NCBI GenBank assembly: GCA_050015455.1
Contig: JBEKBJ010000003.1
Coordinates: 65,595-129,594 of the forward strand
Direction: 5' to 3'
Length of the DNA stretch: 64,000 nucleotides
Source: JAGDMS01 sp050015455
GTDB lineage: Bacteria > Desulfobacterota > Binatia > HRBIN30
The translations under genes and the position numbers were made by a program. Of this stretch, positions 52,427-62,560 are shown one piece after another (position 1 is the stretch's first letter; every line of letters starts with the position of its first letter). The notes beneath the pieces are model-generated. The model was not told the DNA's origin, made no database searches, and worked only from the letters and a program-made list of their open reading frames with translations.

Positions 52427-52441
52427 CAGCTCTCAGCCATC
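52414..52441. repeat. 14-bp tandem duplication at the thiE start
   Basis: AGCTCTCAGCCATC occurs twice in direct succession (52414-52427, 52428-52441). On the coding strand each copy gives ATG GCT GAG AGC, but only the downstream copy continues as ThiE. Confidence 0.8.
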
Positions 52442-52509
52442 ACCTATCAGCTCGTGACCCGCCGCACACGTACCGCGGTCACCGAAAGCTGACTGCTGAC
52501 CCCTGAGGG

Positions 52510-53283
52510 CTAATCGATCAGCCCTTCGATCGGGCTCGACGCCGTCGCGTAGAGCTTGCGCTGAATACGGCCGGCAAGGAAAGCCTTGCGCCCCGCCTCC
52601 ACCGCCAGACGCATAGCTTCCGCCATCAAGATCGGATCCTTGGCACCGGCGATGGCGGTGTTCATCAACACGGCATCGCAGCCGAGTTCCATAGCGACCG
52701 CAGCATCCGAAGCGGTACCGACGCCGGCATCGACGATCACCGGCACTCGGGCCTGCTCGAGGATGATGCGGATGTTGTAGGGGTTGCGAATGCCGAGACC
52801 GGACCCGATCGGCGCGGCAAGCGGCATCACCGCCGCGCACCCGATCTCTTCCAGCTTCTTCGCGGCAATGGGATCGTCGTTGATGTACGGCAGAACCACG
52901 AATCCCTCACGCACCAAGACCTTGGCGGCCTCGATGGTCGCCGGCACATCGGGGAACAGCGTCTTCTGATCACCGATGACTTCCAACTTCACGAGTTTTC
53001 CAATGCCGGCCTCGCGCGCGAGCCGGGCCGTGCGGATGGCCTCGTCCGCCGTATAACAGCCGGCGGTGTTCGGCAGAATCGTGTACCGCGACGGAGAGAG
53101 GAAATCGAGCAGGTTCTCCTTGCCCGGGTCGGTGATGTTCACGCGCCGGAGCGCGACGGTGACAATCTCGGCGCCGGAAACCTCAACCGCGCGCTTGGTC
53201 TCGGCGAAATCGCGGTACTTGCCGGTGCCGACGATTAGCCGCGATTGGAAACTCTTCCCTGCCAGTTCGAATGGATCGGCCAT
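52510..53283 (-). CDS. thiG: Thiazole synthase
   Basis: ThiG makes the thiazole phosphate of thiamine from deoxyxylulose-5-phosphate, ThiS-thiocarboxylate and a glycine imine. The 257-residue barrel contains SRLIVGTGKYRDF, the active-site Lys region KLVKLEVIGDQKTLFPD, AVMPLAAPIGSGLGIRNPYN and VDAGVGTASDAAVAMELGCD. It follows thiS by about 9 nt. No ThiH or ThiO is adjacent, so the source of the glycine imine is elsewhere. Confidence 0.96.
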   Translation of the reverse strand: MADPFELAGKSFQSRLIVGTGKYRDFAETKRAVEVSGAEIVTVALRRVNITDPGKENLLDFLSPSRYTILPNTAGCYTADEAIRTARLAREAGIGKLVKLEVIGDQKTLFPDVPATIEAAKVLVREGFVVLPYINDDPIAAKKLEEIGCAAVMPLAAPIGSGLGIRNPYNIRIILEQARVPVIVDAGVGTASDAAVAMELGCDAVLMNTAIAGAKDPILMAEAMRLAVEAGRKAFLAGRIQRKLYATASSPIEGLID

Positions 53284-53292
53284 GTTTCTTTG

Positions 53293-53493
53293 CTATCCTC
53301 CGCCAACAAAATGCACGATCTCGACCTGGTCGCCTTCCCTCAACACGCGGTCGCCGTAGTGCTCTCGCGCGACGATCTCGCGGTTCATTTCCACGGCGAC
53401 CCGCCGCTGGTTGAGTCCGAGCTGGCTGATCAAATCCGCGACGGTCAGGCCTCCGGACAGCGTCTGTGCCTCGCCGTTGATGATCACGTGCAC
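53293..53493 (-). CDS. thiS: Sulfur carrier protein ThiS
   Basis: This 66-residue ubiquitin-like sulfur carrier starts MHVIINGEAQTL and ends VEIVHFVGGG. Its C-terminal Gly-Gly is adenylated and thiocarboxylated for thiazole synthesis. The GTG at 53493 is the start. No THI-box (TPP riboswitch) is visible in the 75 nt separating it from the divergent alanine racemase relic. Confidence 0.9.
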   Translation of the reverse strand: MHVIINGEAQTLSGGLTVADLISQLGLNQRRVAVEMNREIVAREHYGDRVLREGDQVEIVHFVGGG

Positions 53494-53568
53494 GCAAGAA
53501 CCATAGTGATTTCAGGTTACCTTTACAACTTCGGTACCATTTGGTAAGCGGGGCTCGCTCGCCGTTCC

Positions 53569-54066
53569 ATGACCACGCCGTTAGCTGGACGTCCAACCTT
53601 CGCCGCCATCGACGCCGCCGCGTTGCGCGCCAATTTCGCCGCTGTGCGCGCCGCGCTGCCGGCAGACGTAGCCGTGCTGGCCGTTGTCAAAGCCAACGCC
53701 TACGGACACGGCGCGGCGCTCGTCGCCCCCATCTTCGAGGCTGCCGGCGCGGACTACCTCGGCGTCGCCACCATCGAAGAGGGGGTGGAGCTGCGCGCCG
53801 CCGGCGTGCGCAAGCCGATCCTGGTGCTCACCGGTGCCAGGGCCGGCGATGTCGCCGCCTGCCACGTGATCGGCGCGATGTGCATGGATCTCACGATGGT
53901 AGATGTCACCGAGGTCGGCGGCGTACAGCTCGGCGACGAGGTCGTGCTGTGGGGGCGGCAGAACGGTGCCGAGATCAGCGTGACCGAGGTGGCGGCCTGG
54001 CAAGAAACGATCGCCTACGAGGTGCTGACCGGCGTGGGCCAACGGGTGCCGCGCATTCTACAGTAA
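53569..54066 (+). pseudogene. alr: Alanine racemase with a large in-frame internal deletion
   Basis: The 165-residue reading frame joins the N-terminal third of alanine racemase (AIDAAALRANFAAVRAALP; PLP Lys in VVKANAYGHGA) straight to the C-terminal domain (MCMDLTMVDVTEVGGVQLGD, ISVTEVAAWQETIAYEVLTG). About 200 residues of barrel are missing, including the region holding the second catalytic Tyr. The frame is preserved across the junction (about residue 103, near 53877). The product is unlikely to be a racemase. It could be a true deletion or a collapsed assembly, and it starts 16 nt before purH. Confidence 0.8.
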
Positions 54067-54081
54067 GGAGGAGAGGCTGGG

Positions 54082-55635
<1,554 letters not shown>

Positions 55636-55779
55636 CGGGTCCGCCTGTGAGCCGGTATGCCAGTGCGAAATGAATTCTACGAGATCAAGAGTGATCACTC
55701 GCTGCAGCTGTGACGTTGCCTCCGGGTGCACCTGCGTTCAGCGGTGCACCGGCTCACCGGCTCACTGGCTCATCCGACA

Positions 55780-57057
55780 ATGAACATCCTCATCATCGGC
55801 AGCGGCGGGCGCGAACATGCGCTGGCATGGAAGATCCGCCAGTCAGCGCGCGTGAAGCGCGTCTTGTGTGCTCCGGGCAATGCCGGCATCGCTCAGGTCG
55901 CCGAGCTCGTACCGCTGGCAGCGGACGACATCGCCGCGCTAGTGCGCTTCGCGCGCGACCAGCGCATTGACCTCACCATCGTCGGACCCGAGCTGCCGCT
56001 GACGCTGGGGATCGTGGACGAGTTTCAGCGCCACGGGCTGCGCATCTTCGGCCCCACGCGCGCTGGGGCGCGGATTGAGGGGAGCAAAGCATTTACCAAG
56101 GAACTGTTGCGGCGTCACAACGTGCCGACGGGGTTCTTCGGCACCTTCTCGGATGCGGATGAAGCGGCCCGCTATGTCGCGGAGGTCGGCGCACCGATCG
56201 TGGTCAAAGCCGACGGCCTCGCCGCCGGAAAGGGCGTCGTGATCTGCCAAACTGTCAAGCAGGCCGAAGACGCCATCAACGAAATCATGCGCACTCGCAT
56301 TTTCGGCGACGCCGGCGAGCGCGTTGTCGTCGAGGAGTTTCTCGAAGGCGAGGAGGTCTCCTTCATCGCCTTGACCGACGGCCACACGGTCCTGCCGCTG
56401 GCATCCTCGCAGGACCACAAGCGCGCCTTCGACGGCGAGACCGGACCGAACACCGGAGGCATGGGCGCATACTCGCCCGCGCCCATCGTCACCCCAGCGC
56501 TGCACGACCGCATCATGCACGATATCATGGAGCCGGTGGTAAGGGGTCTCAACGAATTGAAGCTGGACTATCGCGGCGTGCTGTATGCTGGCTTGATCAT
56601 CACTGAGAGTGGTCCTAAGGTCTTGGAGTTCAACGCCCGCTTCGGCGATCCGGAATGCCAGCCGTTGATGGTCCGTCTCAAGAGTGATTTGGTGGATTTG
56701 ATGGAGGCGTGCATCGACGCCAGTCTGGCGGAGGTCAAGGTGGAGTGGGACACGCGCGCCGCCGCCTGCGTCGTTCTCGCCGCCGCCGGCTATCCCGGTA
56801 CCTACGAGAAGGGCAAGGTCATTCGCGGCCTCGAGGCGCTGCGTGGGTGGCAAGACGGCACCGTCTTCCACTCCGGCACGGTACAGCGCGACGATGTCAT
56901 CGTCACTAACGGCGGCCGCGTGTTGGGCGTGACCGCGCTCGGTGCCACGGTGCGTGATGCCGTAGCTGAAGCCTATCACGGCGTGGAACAGATTCACTGG
57001 GACGGGATCCACTACCGCCGCGATATCGGTTACCACGCCTTGGAGCAGCATGCATGA
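55780..57057 (+). CDS. purD: Phosphoribosylamine-glycine ligase
   Basis: PurD is an ATP-grasp ligase that joins glycine to phosphoribosylamine. The 425-residue protein begins MNILIIGSGGREHALAWKI. The grasp region reads IVVKADGLAAGKGVVIC and VVEEFLEGEEVSFIALTDG, with GPNTGGMGAYSPAP and LEFNARFGDPECQPLMVRL for metal and substrate. I start it at ATG 55780. The 144 nt upstream carry direct repeats of CGGCTCAC; no better start is seen. It overlaps purE by 4 nt. Confidence 0.96.
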   Translation: MNILIIGSGGREHALAWKIRQSARVKRVLCAPGNAGIAQVAELVPLAADDIAALVRFARDQRIDLTIVGPELPLTLGIVDEFQRHGLRIFGPTRAGARIEGSKAFTKELLRRHNVPTGFFGTFSDADEAARYVAEVGAPIVVKADGLAAGKGVVICQTVKQAEDAINEIMRTRIFGDAGERVVVEEFLEGEEVSFIALTDGHTVLPLASSQDHKRAFDGETGPNTGGMGAYSPAPIVTPALHDRIMHDIMEPVVRGLNELKLDYRGVLYAGLIITESGPKVLEFNARFGDPECQPLMVRLKSDLVDLMEACIDASLAEVKVEWDTRAAACVVLAAAGYPGTYEKGKVIRGLEALRGWQDGTVFHSGTVQRDDVIVTNGGRVLGVTALGATVRDAVAEAYHGVEQIHWDGIHYRRDIGYHALEQHA

Positions 57058-57617
57058 CCACCCCTGATCCGACGTCATCGCGATCGCACGACGGCGCCTC
57101 GCAGCAGCCGGCGCCGCGCGTCGCTATTCTCATGGGCAGCGACAGTGATTGGGAAATCATGCGCGCCGCCGCGCAACGGCTGGATGCCTTCGGCGTAGCG
57201 TACGAGGTCACGGTGACCTCGGCCCACCGCGCGCCGGAGCGCACCGCAGCCTACGCCAGCTCGGCGCGTGAACGCGGGCTGCATGTGCTGATCGCCGGCG
57301 CGGGATTGGCGGCGCATCTCGCGGGCGTGGTGGCGGCGCACACCACCCTGCCCGTGATCGGTGTGCCGCTGGAGAGCGGCAGTCTGCACGGACTCGACGC
57401 GTTGCTGGCGACGGTGCAGATGCCGCCCGGCGTGCCGGTGGCGACGATGGCTGTCGGGAAGGCCGGGGCCGAGAACGCAGCGATCCTGGCGCTGGAAATC
57501 TTGGCGCTGCACGACGACGATCTCGCCGCGCGCCTGGCCACATTCAAGACCGAGCTGGCCCGCCAAGTCGAGGAGAAGGATGTCCGTCTCAAGGGACAAC
57601 GTCAGCCGCCGCAATGA
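57054..57617 (+). CDS. purE: N5-carboxyaminoimidazole ribonucleotide mutase
   Basis: PurE class I catalyses the carboxyl shift from N5-CAIR to CAIR. The 187-residue protein has RVAILMGSDSDWEIM, VTVTSAHRAPERT, HVLIAGAGLAAHLAGVVAAH, PVIGVPLES and GKAGAENAAILALEIL. About 20 extra N-terminal residues precede the core, and the C-terminus extends into the next gene. Its ATG overlaps the purD stop. No purK lies nearby in the window. Confidence 0.95.
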   Translation: MTTPDPTSSRSHDGASQQPAPRVAILMGSDSDWEIMRAAAQRLDAFGVAYEVTVTSAHRAPERTAAYASSARERGLHVLIAGAGLAAHLAGVVAAHTTLPVIGVPLESGSLHGLDALLATVQMPPGVPVATMAVGKAGAENAAILALEILALHDDDLAARLATFKTELARQVEEKDVRLKGQRQPPQ

Positions 57618-58290
57618 CGAGCCCCTCGCGACCGCGGCGGCCGTGCTGGCGGAGGGCGGCATCGTCGTGTATCCGACTGAAACGCTCTACGCCCTCGGCG
57701 CCGATGCCTGCAATCCGCTGGCGCTGCGGAGGATCATCGAGTTGAAAGTGCGAGAGCGTGGGAAGCCCGTTGCCGTTTTGATTGGGGGCGTCGAGATGCT
57801 GCGTGATCTGACTACCGAGATCTCGCCCGAGGCCGTGACGTTGATGGACCGTTTCTGGCCAGGCCCGCTGACACTAGTGCTGCGCGCCCGCACGTCGGTG
57901 CCATCTGCACTGACCGGCGGAGGCGACGGCATCGGGGTACGGCTGTCCAGTCATCCCCTGGCGACGGCGTTGGTACGAGCCTTGGGTAGGCCGGTCACCG
58001 CGCCGAGCGCCAACCCGGACGCGAGGCGGCCACCGGTCCGAGCGGACGAGGCCCGGGCGTATTTCGGCAGCCGGGTTGATTACTACCTCGACGGCGGTAC
58101 GCTCTCTGGCGAGCCGGCGTCGACCGTGCTTGATTTGCGCGCCGGGCTGAAGGTGATCCGCGAAGGCGCTGTTTCTTTGAACGAGGTTTGTGCTGCACTC
58201 GCGCACAAGTCCAAAGTCCAAACCCCACGAGCCGAAGGCGACGACGGTTCATTGAGGGTTCCCTCTCTCCCCGGGAGAGGGTCAAGGTGA
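57580..58290 (+). CDS. tsaC: Threonylcarbamoyl-AMP synthase (TsaC/Sua5/YrdC family)
   Basis: This YrdC-fold enzyme makes threonylcarbamoyl-AMP for tRNA t6A37. The 236-residue protein has VVYPTETLYALGADA, the KVRERGKP substrate motif, MDRFWPGPLTLVLRA, IGVRLSSHPLATALV and SAN in VTAPSANPDARR, all characteristic. The start at ATG 57580 (AGGAGAAGG upstream) overlaps purE by 38 nt. The last 25 residues run into a palindromic repeat at 58261-58281 and are probably non-native. A Sua5-type C-terminal domain is absent. Confidence 0.92.
   Translation: MSVSRDNVSRRNDEPLATAAAVLAEGGIVVYPTETLYALGADACNPLALRRIIELKVRERGKPVAVLIGGVEMLRDLTTEISPEAVTLMDRFWPGPLTLVLRARTSVPSALTGGGDGIGVRLSSHPLATALVRALGRPVTAPSANPDARRPPVRADEARAYFGSRVDYYLDGGTLSGEPASTVLDLRAGLKVIREGAVSLNEVCAALAHKSKVQTPRAEGDDGSLRVPSLPGRGSR
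58261..58281. repeat. Small extragenic palindrome at the tsaC end
   Basis: CCCTCTC-TCCCCGG-GAGAGGG is a 7-bp inverted repeat resembling the unit at 5736-5752. It lies inside the last codons of the tsaC reading frame. Confidence 0.5.
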
Positions 58291-58322
58291 GGGAATCAGA
58301 TGATTCTTATTCGGAGTGAGTC

Positions 58323-59609
58323 ATGGTGATGCTACGGCCGTTCAGTCCTCTCCGGTACAACCCGGCGGTGATCGGTGATCTTGCTGCCGTGGTGGCACCG
58401 CCCTACGACGTGATCCCCGAAGCGCATCGCAATGCGCTGTACGAGCGCAGTGAGCGCAACGTGATCCGTCTCATTCTCAACCGTTCGGCCGATCCTTACG
58501 CTACGGCCGCGGAGCTACTGCAAGCCTGGCGGCGTGACGGTGTGCTCGTGCGCGACAGGGCGCCAGCGCTGTGCCGCTACGTCCAAGACTTCGTCCTTCC
58601 CAACGGCGAGGCGCGCCAGCGGGAGGGCATCATCGGCACCGTCCGGCTGGAGCCGTTTTCTTCTGGTCAGATCCGCCCGCACGAACGCACGCTGGCGCGG
58701 CCGAAGGAAGATCGCATGCGCCTGTTGCGCGCCTGCCGGACAAATCTGAGCCCGCTGTTCGCGCTGTTCGCCGACAAGCTGCAAGTGCTCGAGGCGGCGC
58801 AGGGCGCGGCAACACGGCCGCCCGACATCGACTTGAGAGACGACGCCGATGTGCGCCACCGGTTGTGGCTGCTCACCGAGGCGAGCGTGATCGAGGCCAT
58901 CTCCGCCCCGCTGGCCGAGGAGTCGATCGTCATTGCCGACGGTCACCACCGATATGAAACGGCCCAGGCGTATTCCGAGGAACGCCGCGCGCAAGGCGGT
59001 CACGATCCGGACGCACCCTACAACTTCGTGCTCATGTATGTCACCAGCATGAGCCACCCCGGACTGGTGATCTTGCCCACGCACCGCGTGCTGTTGAAGT
59101 CGGCGAGCTTCGACGCCCCGAAGTTCACGGCACAGCTGCAGCGGCATTTCCGTTTGCGACGCTTTCCACGGTCGGCGCGCGAGGCTTTCCTCGCTGCGCT
59201 GCATGAGCCGCCTCAGTTGGGCCGCTTCGGTGTCGTCTCAGCTGGGGCGGACGATCTCGTGCTGGCAACCCTCGACGACTCTGCGGTGGCCGATCAGTAC
59301 GCCGGGCATCTCCACGCCGTGGTGCGCCGGCTCGACGTGCCGATTCTCGACAGCGTCATCCTACGGGGGCTCATCGGTATCGACGTCAGCGCCGCAGCGC
59401 AGGACGGGCGGCTGGCGTACATGCACGACGATGTGGCCGCGCTGGATGCCGTCGAACAGGGAGCGCAGGTGGCACTCCTCATGAACCCGCCCGACGTCGC
59501 CGATGTGCAAGCGGTGTGTCTAGCCGGCCAGACCATGCCGGAGAAGTCGACCTACTTCTATCCGAAGCTACTGAGTGGCTTGGTCTTCCATCCGCTGGAG
59601 CCAGACTGA
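58323..59609 (+). CDS. DUF1015 family protein
   Basis: The predicted protein has 428 residues and belongs to the uncharacterised DUF1015 family. Seen are LRPFSPLRYNPAVIGDLAAV, VAPPYDVIPEAHR, the family block GQIRPHERTLARPKEDRM, and IVIADGHHRYETAQAYSEER. GGAGTGAG precedes the ATG. In many deltaproteobacterial-type genomes it is found near serA and serine-related aminotransferases, as in this window. Its function is unknown. It converges on purA. Confidence 0.9.
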   Translation: MVMLRPFSPLRYNPAVIGDLAAVVAPPYDVIPEAHRNALYERSERNVIRLILNRSADPYATAAELLQAWRRDGVLVRDRAPALCRYVQDFVLPNGEARQREGIIGTVRLEPFSSGQIRPHERTLARPKEDRMRLLRACRTNLSPLFALFADKLQVLEAAQGAATRPPDIDLRDDADVRHRLWLLTEASVIEAISAPLAEESIVIADGHHRYETAQAYSEERRAQGGHDPDAPYNFVLMYVTSMSHPGLVILPTHRVLLKSASFDAPKFTAQLQRHFRLRRFPRSAREAFLAALHEPPQLGRFGVVSAGADDLVLATLDDSAVADQYAGHLHAVVRRLDVPILDSVILRGLIGIDVSAAAQDGRLAYMHDDVAALDAVEQGAQVALLMNPPDVADVQAVCLAGQTMPEKSTYFYPKLLSGLVFHPLEPD

Positions 59610-59644
59610 GACAAACATCCGCCCCGGCTGCGTGAAGGGCGCGT

Positions 59645-60937
59645 CTAGTCGAACGGATTGCGCAGCAGAATGGTTTCGTTGCGGCCGGCGCCTACCGAGA
59701 CCATGACCATGGGCGCGCCCGTAACTTCCTCCAGCCGGTGAACATAGGCACGAGCGTTGGCGGGCAGATCGGCGAGCGAGCGCGCCCCGCGCAGCGGTTC
59801 GTTCCAACCGGGGACCTCTTCGTAGACCGGCTGGAGACCACGGATTGCCGCGGCGCTGGCGGGGAAGTCGTGGAGTCGACGGCCTTCGAACTCGTACGCC
59901 GTGCAGATGCGAATGGTTTTGAAGCCGGTAAGGACGTCGAGCTTGGTCAGCGCCAGCCCGCTCAACCCGTTGAGCCGCACTGCCGCGCGCACGACCACCG
60001 CGTCGAACCAACCGCACCGCCGTGGCCGGCCGGTGGTGGCGCCGTATTCGTCCCCGTCCTGTCGCAGTTTCGCTCCGAGCTCGTCCAGTAGCTCGGTCGG
60101 GAACGGCCCGCTGCCGACGCGCGTGGTGTAAGCCTTCGCGATGCCGATCACCGCGGAAATTCGATTGGGCGCGATGCCACTGCCGCTGCACGCCCCGCCG
60201 GCCGCCGTGTTGGACGAGGTGACGTAAGGATAGGTGCCATGATCAACGTCGAGCATGGTGCCCTGCGCCCCTTCGAGGAGGACACGCTTCGACTGCGCCA
60301 AGGCCTCGTTCAGGTAGACGCTGGAATCGGTAATGTAGCGCGCCAGGCGGTCGCGAAAAGCGGCATACTCGGCAACGATGGCAGCGAAATCGAGCGCCTT
60401 CTCCTTGAGCATGTCGCGCAGGTACGAGTTCTTCTCTTCGATGATGCGTTGCAAAACATCTGCGAACGCCGCTTCATCACAGAAATCGGCGAAGCGAATG
60501 CCGATGCGCGCCATCTTGTCTTCATAGGTCGGGCCGATGCCGCGGCCGGTAGTGCCGATGCGGCCCTCACCGCGGAGGCGTTCGCGCGCCAGGTCGATGG
60601 CGCGGTGGTAGGGCATGATCAGGTGCGCGCGGTCGCTGATCTTCAGCAGCTCGTCCTGCGCTAAGAAGCCGCGCTGCCGCAATTCATCGATCTCGGTGAT
60701 GAGGACGGCGGGATCGATGACCACCCCGTTGCCGATCACACACACCTTGCCCGGGTGCAAAACGCCGGACGGAACCAGGTGCAAGATCGTCTTGTGGCCA
60801 TCGACGACAACGGTGTGGCCGGCGTTGTTGCCGCCCTGGTAGCGAGCGACGATGTCGGCATGCTCGGTCAAAAGGTCGACAACTTTCCCCTTGCCTTCAT
60901 CCCCCCATTGCGCACCGACAACGACTACTGCAGGCAT
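59645..60937 (-). CDS. purA: Adenylosuccinate synthetase
   Basis: PurA uses GTP to convert IMP and aspartate to adenylosuccinate. The 430-residue protein begins VVVGAQWGDEGKGKVVDLL (P-loop-like) and GGNNAGHTVVVDGHKT. GTTGRGIGPTYEDKMARIG and TGRPRRCGWFDAVVVRAAV follow, and the LTKLDVLTGF base-binding motif is present. It is a standard full-length bacterial enzyme. It lies 30 nt downstream of serA on the minus strand, probably the third gene of aminotransferase-serA-purA. Confidence 0.97.
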   Translation of the reverse strand: MPAVVVVGAQWGDEGKGKVVDLLTEHADIVARYQGGNNAGHTVVVDGHKTILHLVPSGVLHPGKVCVIGNGVVIDPAVLITEIDELRQRGFLAQDELLKISDRAHLIMPYHRAIDLARERLRGEGRIGTTGRGIGPTYEDKMARIGIRFADFCDEAAFADVLQRIIEEKNSYLRDMLKEKALDFAAIVAEYAAFRDRLARYITDSSVYLNEALAQSKRVLLEGAQGTMLDVDHGTYPYVTSSNTAAGGACSGSGIAPNRISAVIGIAKAYTTRVGSGPFPTELLDELGAKLRQDGDEYGATTGRPRRCGWFDAVVVRAAVRLNGLSGLALTKLDVLTGFKTIRICTAYEFEGRRLHDFPASAAAIRGLQPVYEEVPGWNEPLRGARSLADLPANARAYVHRLEEVTGAPMVMVSVGAGRNETILLRNPFD

Positions 60938-60967
60938 AACAGATCAGCCTCCCAAGGTTTTGATCAT

Positions 60968-62557
60968 TCAAAGCGTTACGAGCTGCGCCGAGACGATGTC
61001 GGGCAACTTCCGCAGCTCCTCCAACACCGAGGCAGGGATGCTGTCGTCGACGTGAATGAGCGAGATCGCCATACCGCCGATCCTTTCCCGCCCTAGCTCC
61101 AGCCGGGCGATGTTGATCTTCGCCTTGCCGAGGAGCGTGCCAACCGCTCCGACCACGCCGGGGACGTCGCGGTTGTGCAGCATGAGGATGAAGCCTTCCG
61201 GACTGGCGTCGAGATAGAAATCGTTGATGCGGACCAGCCGAATCACGTGTTGGCCGAAGATCGCACCGGCGACGATGCTGGGCCCCTTGGCGGTGTTGAT
61301 GCTCACCGTGACGAGGTTCGAAAAGCCCTTGGACTCACTGGCTTTCGATTCCACTATGCGTATGCCGCGCTCGCGCGCGATCGCCGGCGCGTTGACGTAG
61401 TTGACCGCGGTCGATTCGACCACGCGCGCCAACAGCCCGCGCAGCACGGCCAGCGTGAGTGACTTGACGTCATATTGGGCCACCTCGCCGGCGTACTCGA
61501 TGGCAACCTCGTCCGGCGCGGCAGTCAGCACCTGCCCCTGCAAGCTGCCGAGTTTCTCACAGAGCGTGAGATACGGGCCCAGCACCTCCAAGAGTTCCGG
61601 GCCGATCGAGGGCACGTTGACGGCGTCCTGAATGACGCCGCGAGTGAGGTAATTCACCACCTGATGCGCGATGGCGATGGCGACGTTGAGCTGCGCTTCG
61701 GTAGTTGCCGCACCGAGGTGCGGCGTGAGAATGACCTTGTCGAGCTTGAGCAGCGGATTATCCGGCGGTGGCGGTTCCTTGGCGAACACGTCGACGGCGG
61801 CGCCGTCGACTTTCCCTTCCTTGATGGCCGCCGCCAACGCCTCCTCGTCAACGATGCCGCCGCGGGCGCAGTTGATGACGCGCACGCCTTTCTTCATCTT
61901 GGCGAAGGCGTCGGCGCCGACAAGCCCTCGCGTTTCCGCGTTCAGCGGCGTGTGCACGCTGATGAAATCCGAGCGAGCATAAAGGTCGTCGACGCTGACG
62001 AGTTCGACCCCCAGGCGTTGGGCCGCTTGCTGCGAAATGAACGGATCGTAGGCGATGACCCGCATCTTCAAGCCGAGGGCGCGCTCGGCCACCAGGCTTC
62101 CGATGTTGCCGATGCCGAGGATCCCAAGCGTCTTGTTGAACACCTCGGAACCGGTGAAGCTGCTCTTCTCCCACTTGCCGCTTTTCATCGACGCCGTGGC
62201 TTGCGGTATGGAGCGCGCCAAGGCCATCATCATGCTGATGGCGTGCTCGGCGGTAGTGATGTTGTTGCCCGCCGGCGTGTTCATCACGACGATCCCGCGC
62301 TTGGTTGCCGCCGCTACGTCGACGTTGTCTACGCCGACGCCGGCGCGCCCGATGACACGCAGGTTCTCGGCGGCGGCGATGACCTCGGCGTTTACGGTTG
62401 AGGCGCTGCGCACGATGAGACCGTGATAGGGCCCGATCTTCTCCGCCAGTTGCTGGGGCTTGAGCCCGGTAATGTTGTCGACCTGCATATCCGGCGCGGA
62501 TTTCAGGATCTCCAGGCCTTCTGAGGAAAGCTTATCGCTGACGAGGACACGGTACAT
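60968..62557 (-). CDS. serA: D-3-phosphoglycerate dehydrogenase
   Basis: SerA catalyses the first step of serine synthesis. The 529-residue long form has the NAD-binding motif LGILGIGNIGSLVAERALGL. The catalytic Arg/Glu/His set lies in VINCARGGIVDEEAL, VDVFAKEPPP and VILTPHLGAATTEAQ. An ASB (intervening) domain and a C-terminal ACT domain (FILMLHNRDVPGVVGAVGTL) follow, which suggests serine feedback regulation. It is 3 nt downstream of the class V aminotransferase. Confidence 0.96.
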   Translation of the reverse strand: MYRVLVSDKLSSEGLEILKSAPDMQVDNITGLKPQQLAEKIGPYHGLIVRSASTVNAEVIAAAENLRVIGRAGVGVDNVDVAAATKRGIVVMNTPAGNNITTAEHAISMMMALARSIPQATASMKSGKWEKSSFTGSEVFNKTLGILGIGNIGSLVAERALGLKMRVIAYDPFISQQAAQRLGVELVSVDDLYARSDFISVHTPLNAETRGLVGADAFAKMKKGVRVINCARGGIVDEEALAAAIKEGKVDGAAVDVFAKEPPPPDNPLLKLDKVILTPHLGAATTEAQLNVAIAIAHQVVNYLTRGVIQDAVNVPSIGPELLEVLGPYLTLCEKLGSLQGQVLTAAPDEVAIEYAGEVAQYDVKSLTLAVLRGLLARVVESTAVNYVNAPAIARERGIRIVESKASESKGFSNLVTVSINTAKGPSIVAGAIFGQHVIRLVRINDFYLDASPEGFILMLHNRDVPGVVGAVGTLLGKAKINIARLELGRERIGGMAISLIHVDDSIPASVLEELRKLPDIVSAQLVTL

Positions 62558-62560
62558 AGC

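Noticed and set aside
53494..53568. TPP riboswitch before thiS
   Set aside because: The gap is only 75 nt and lacks the CTGAGA and ACCTGATC-type conserved blocks.
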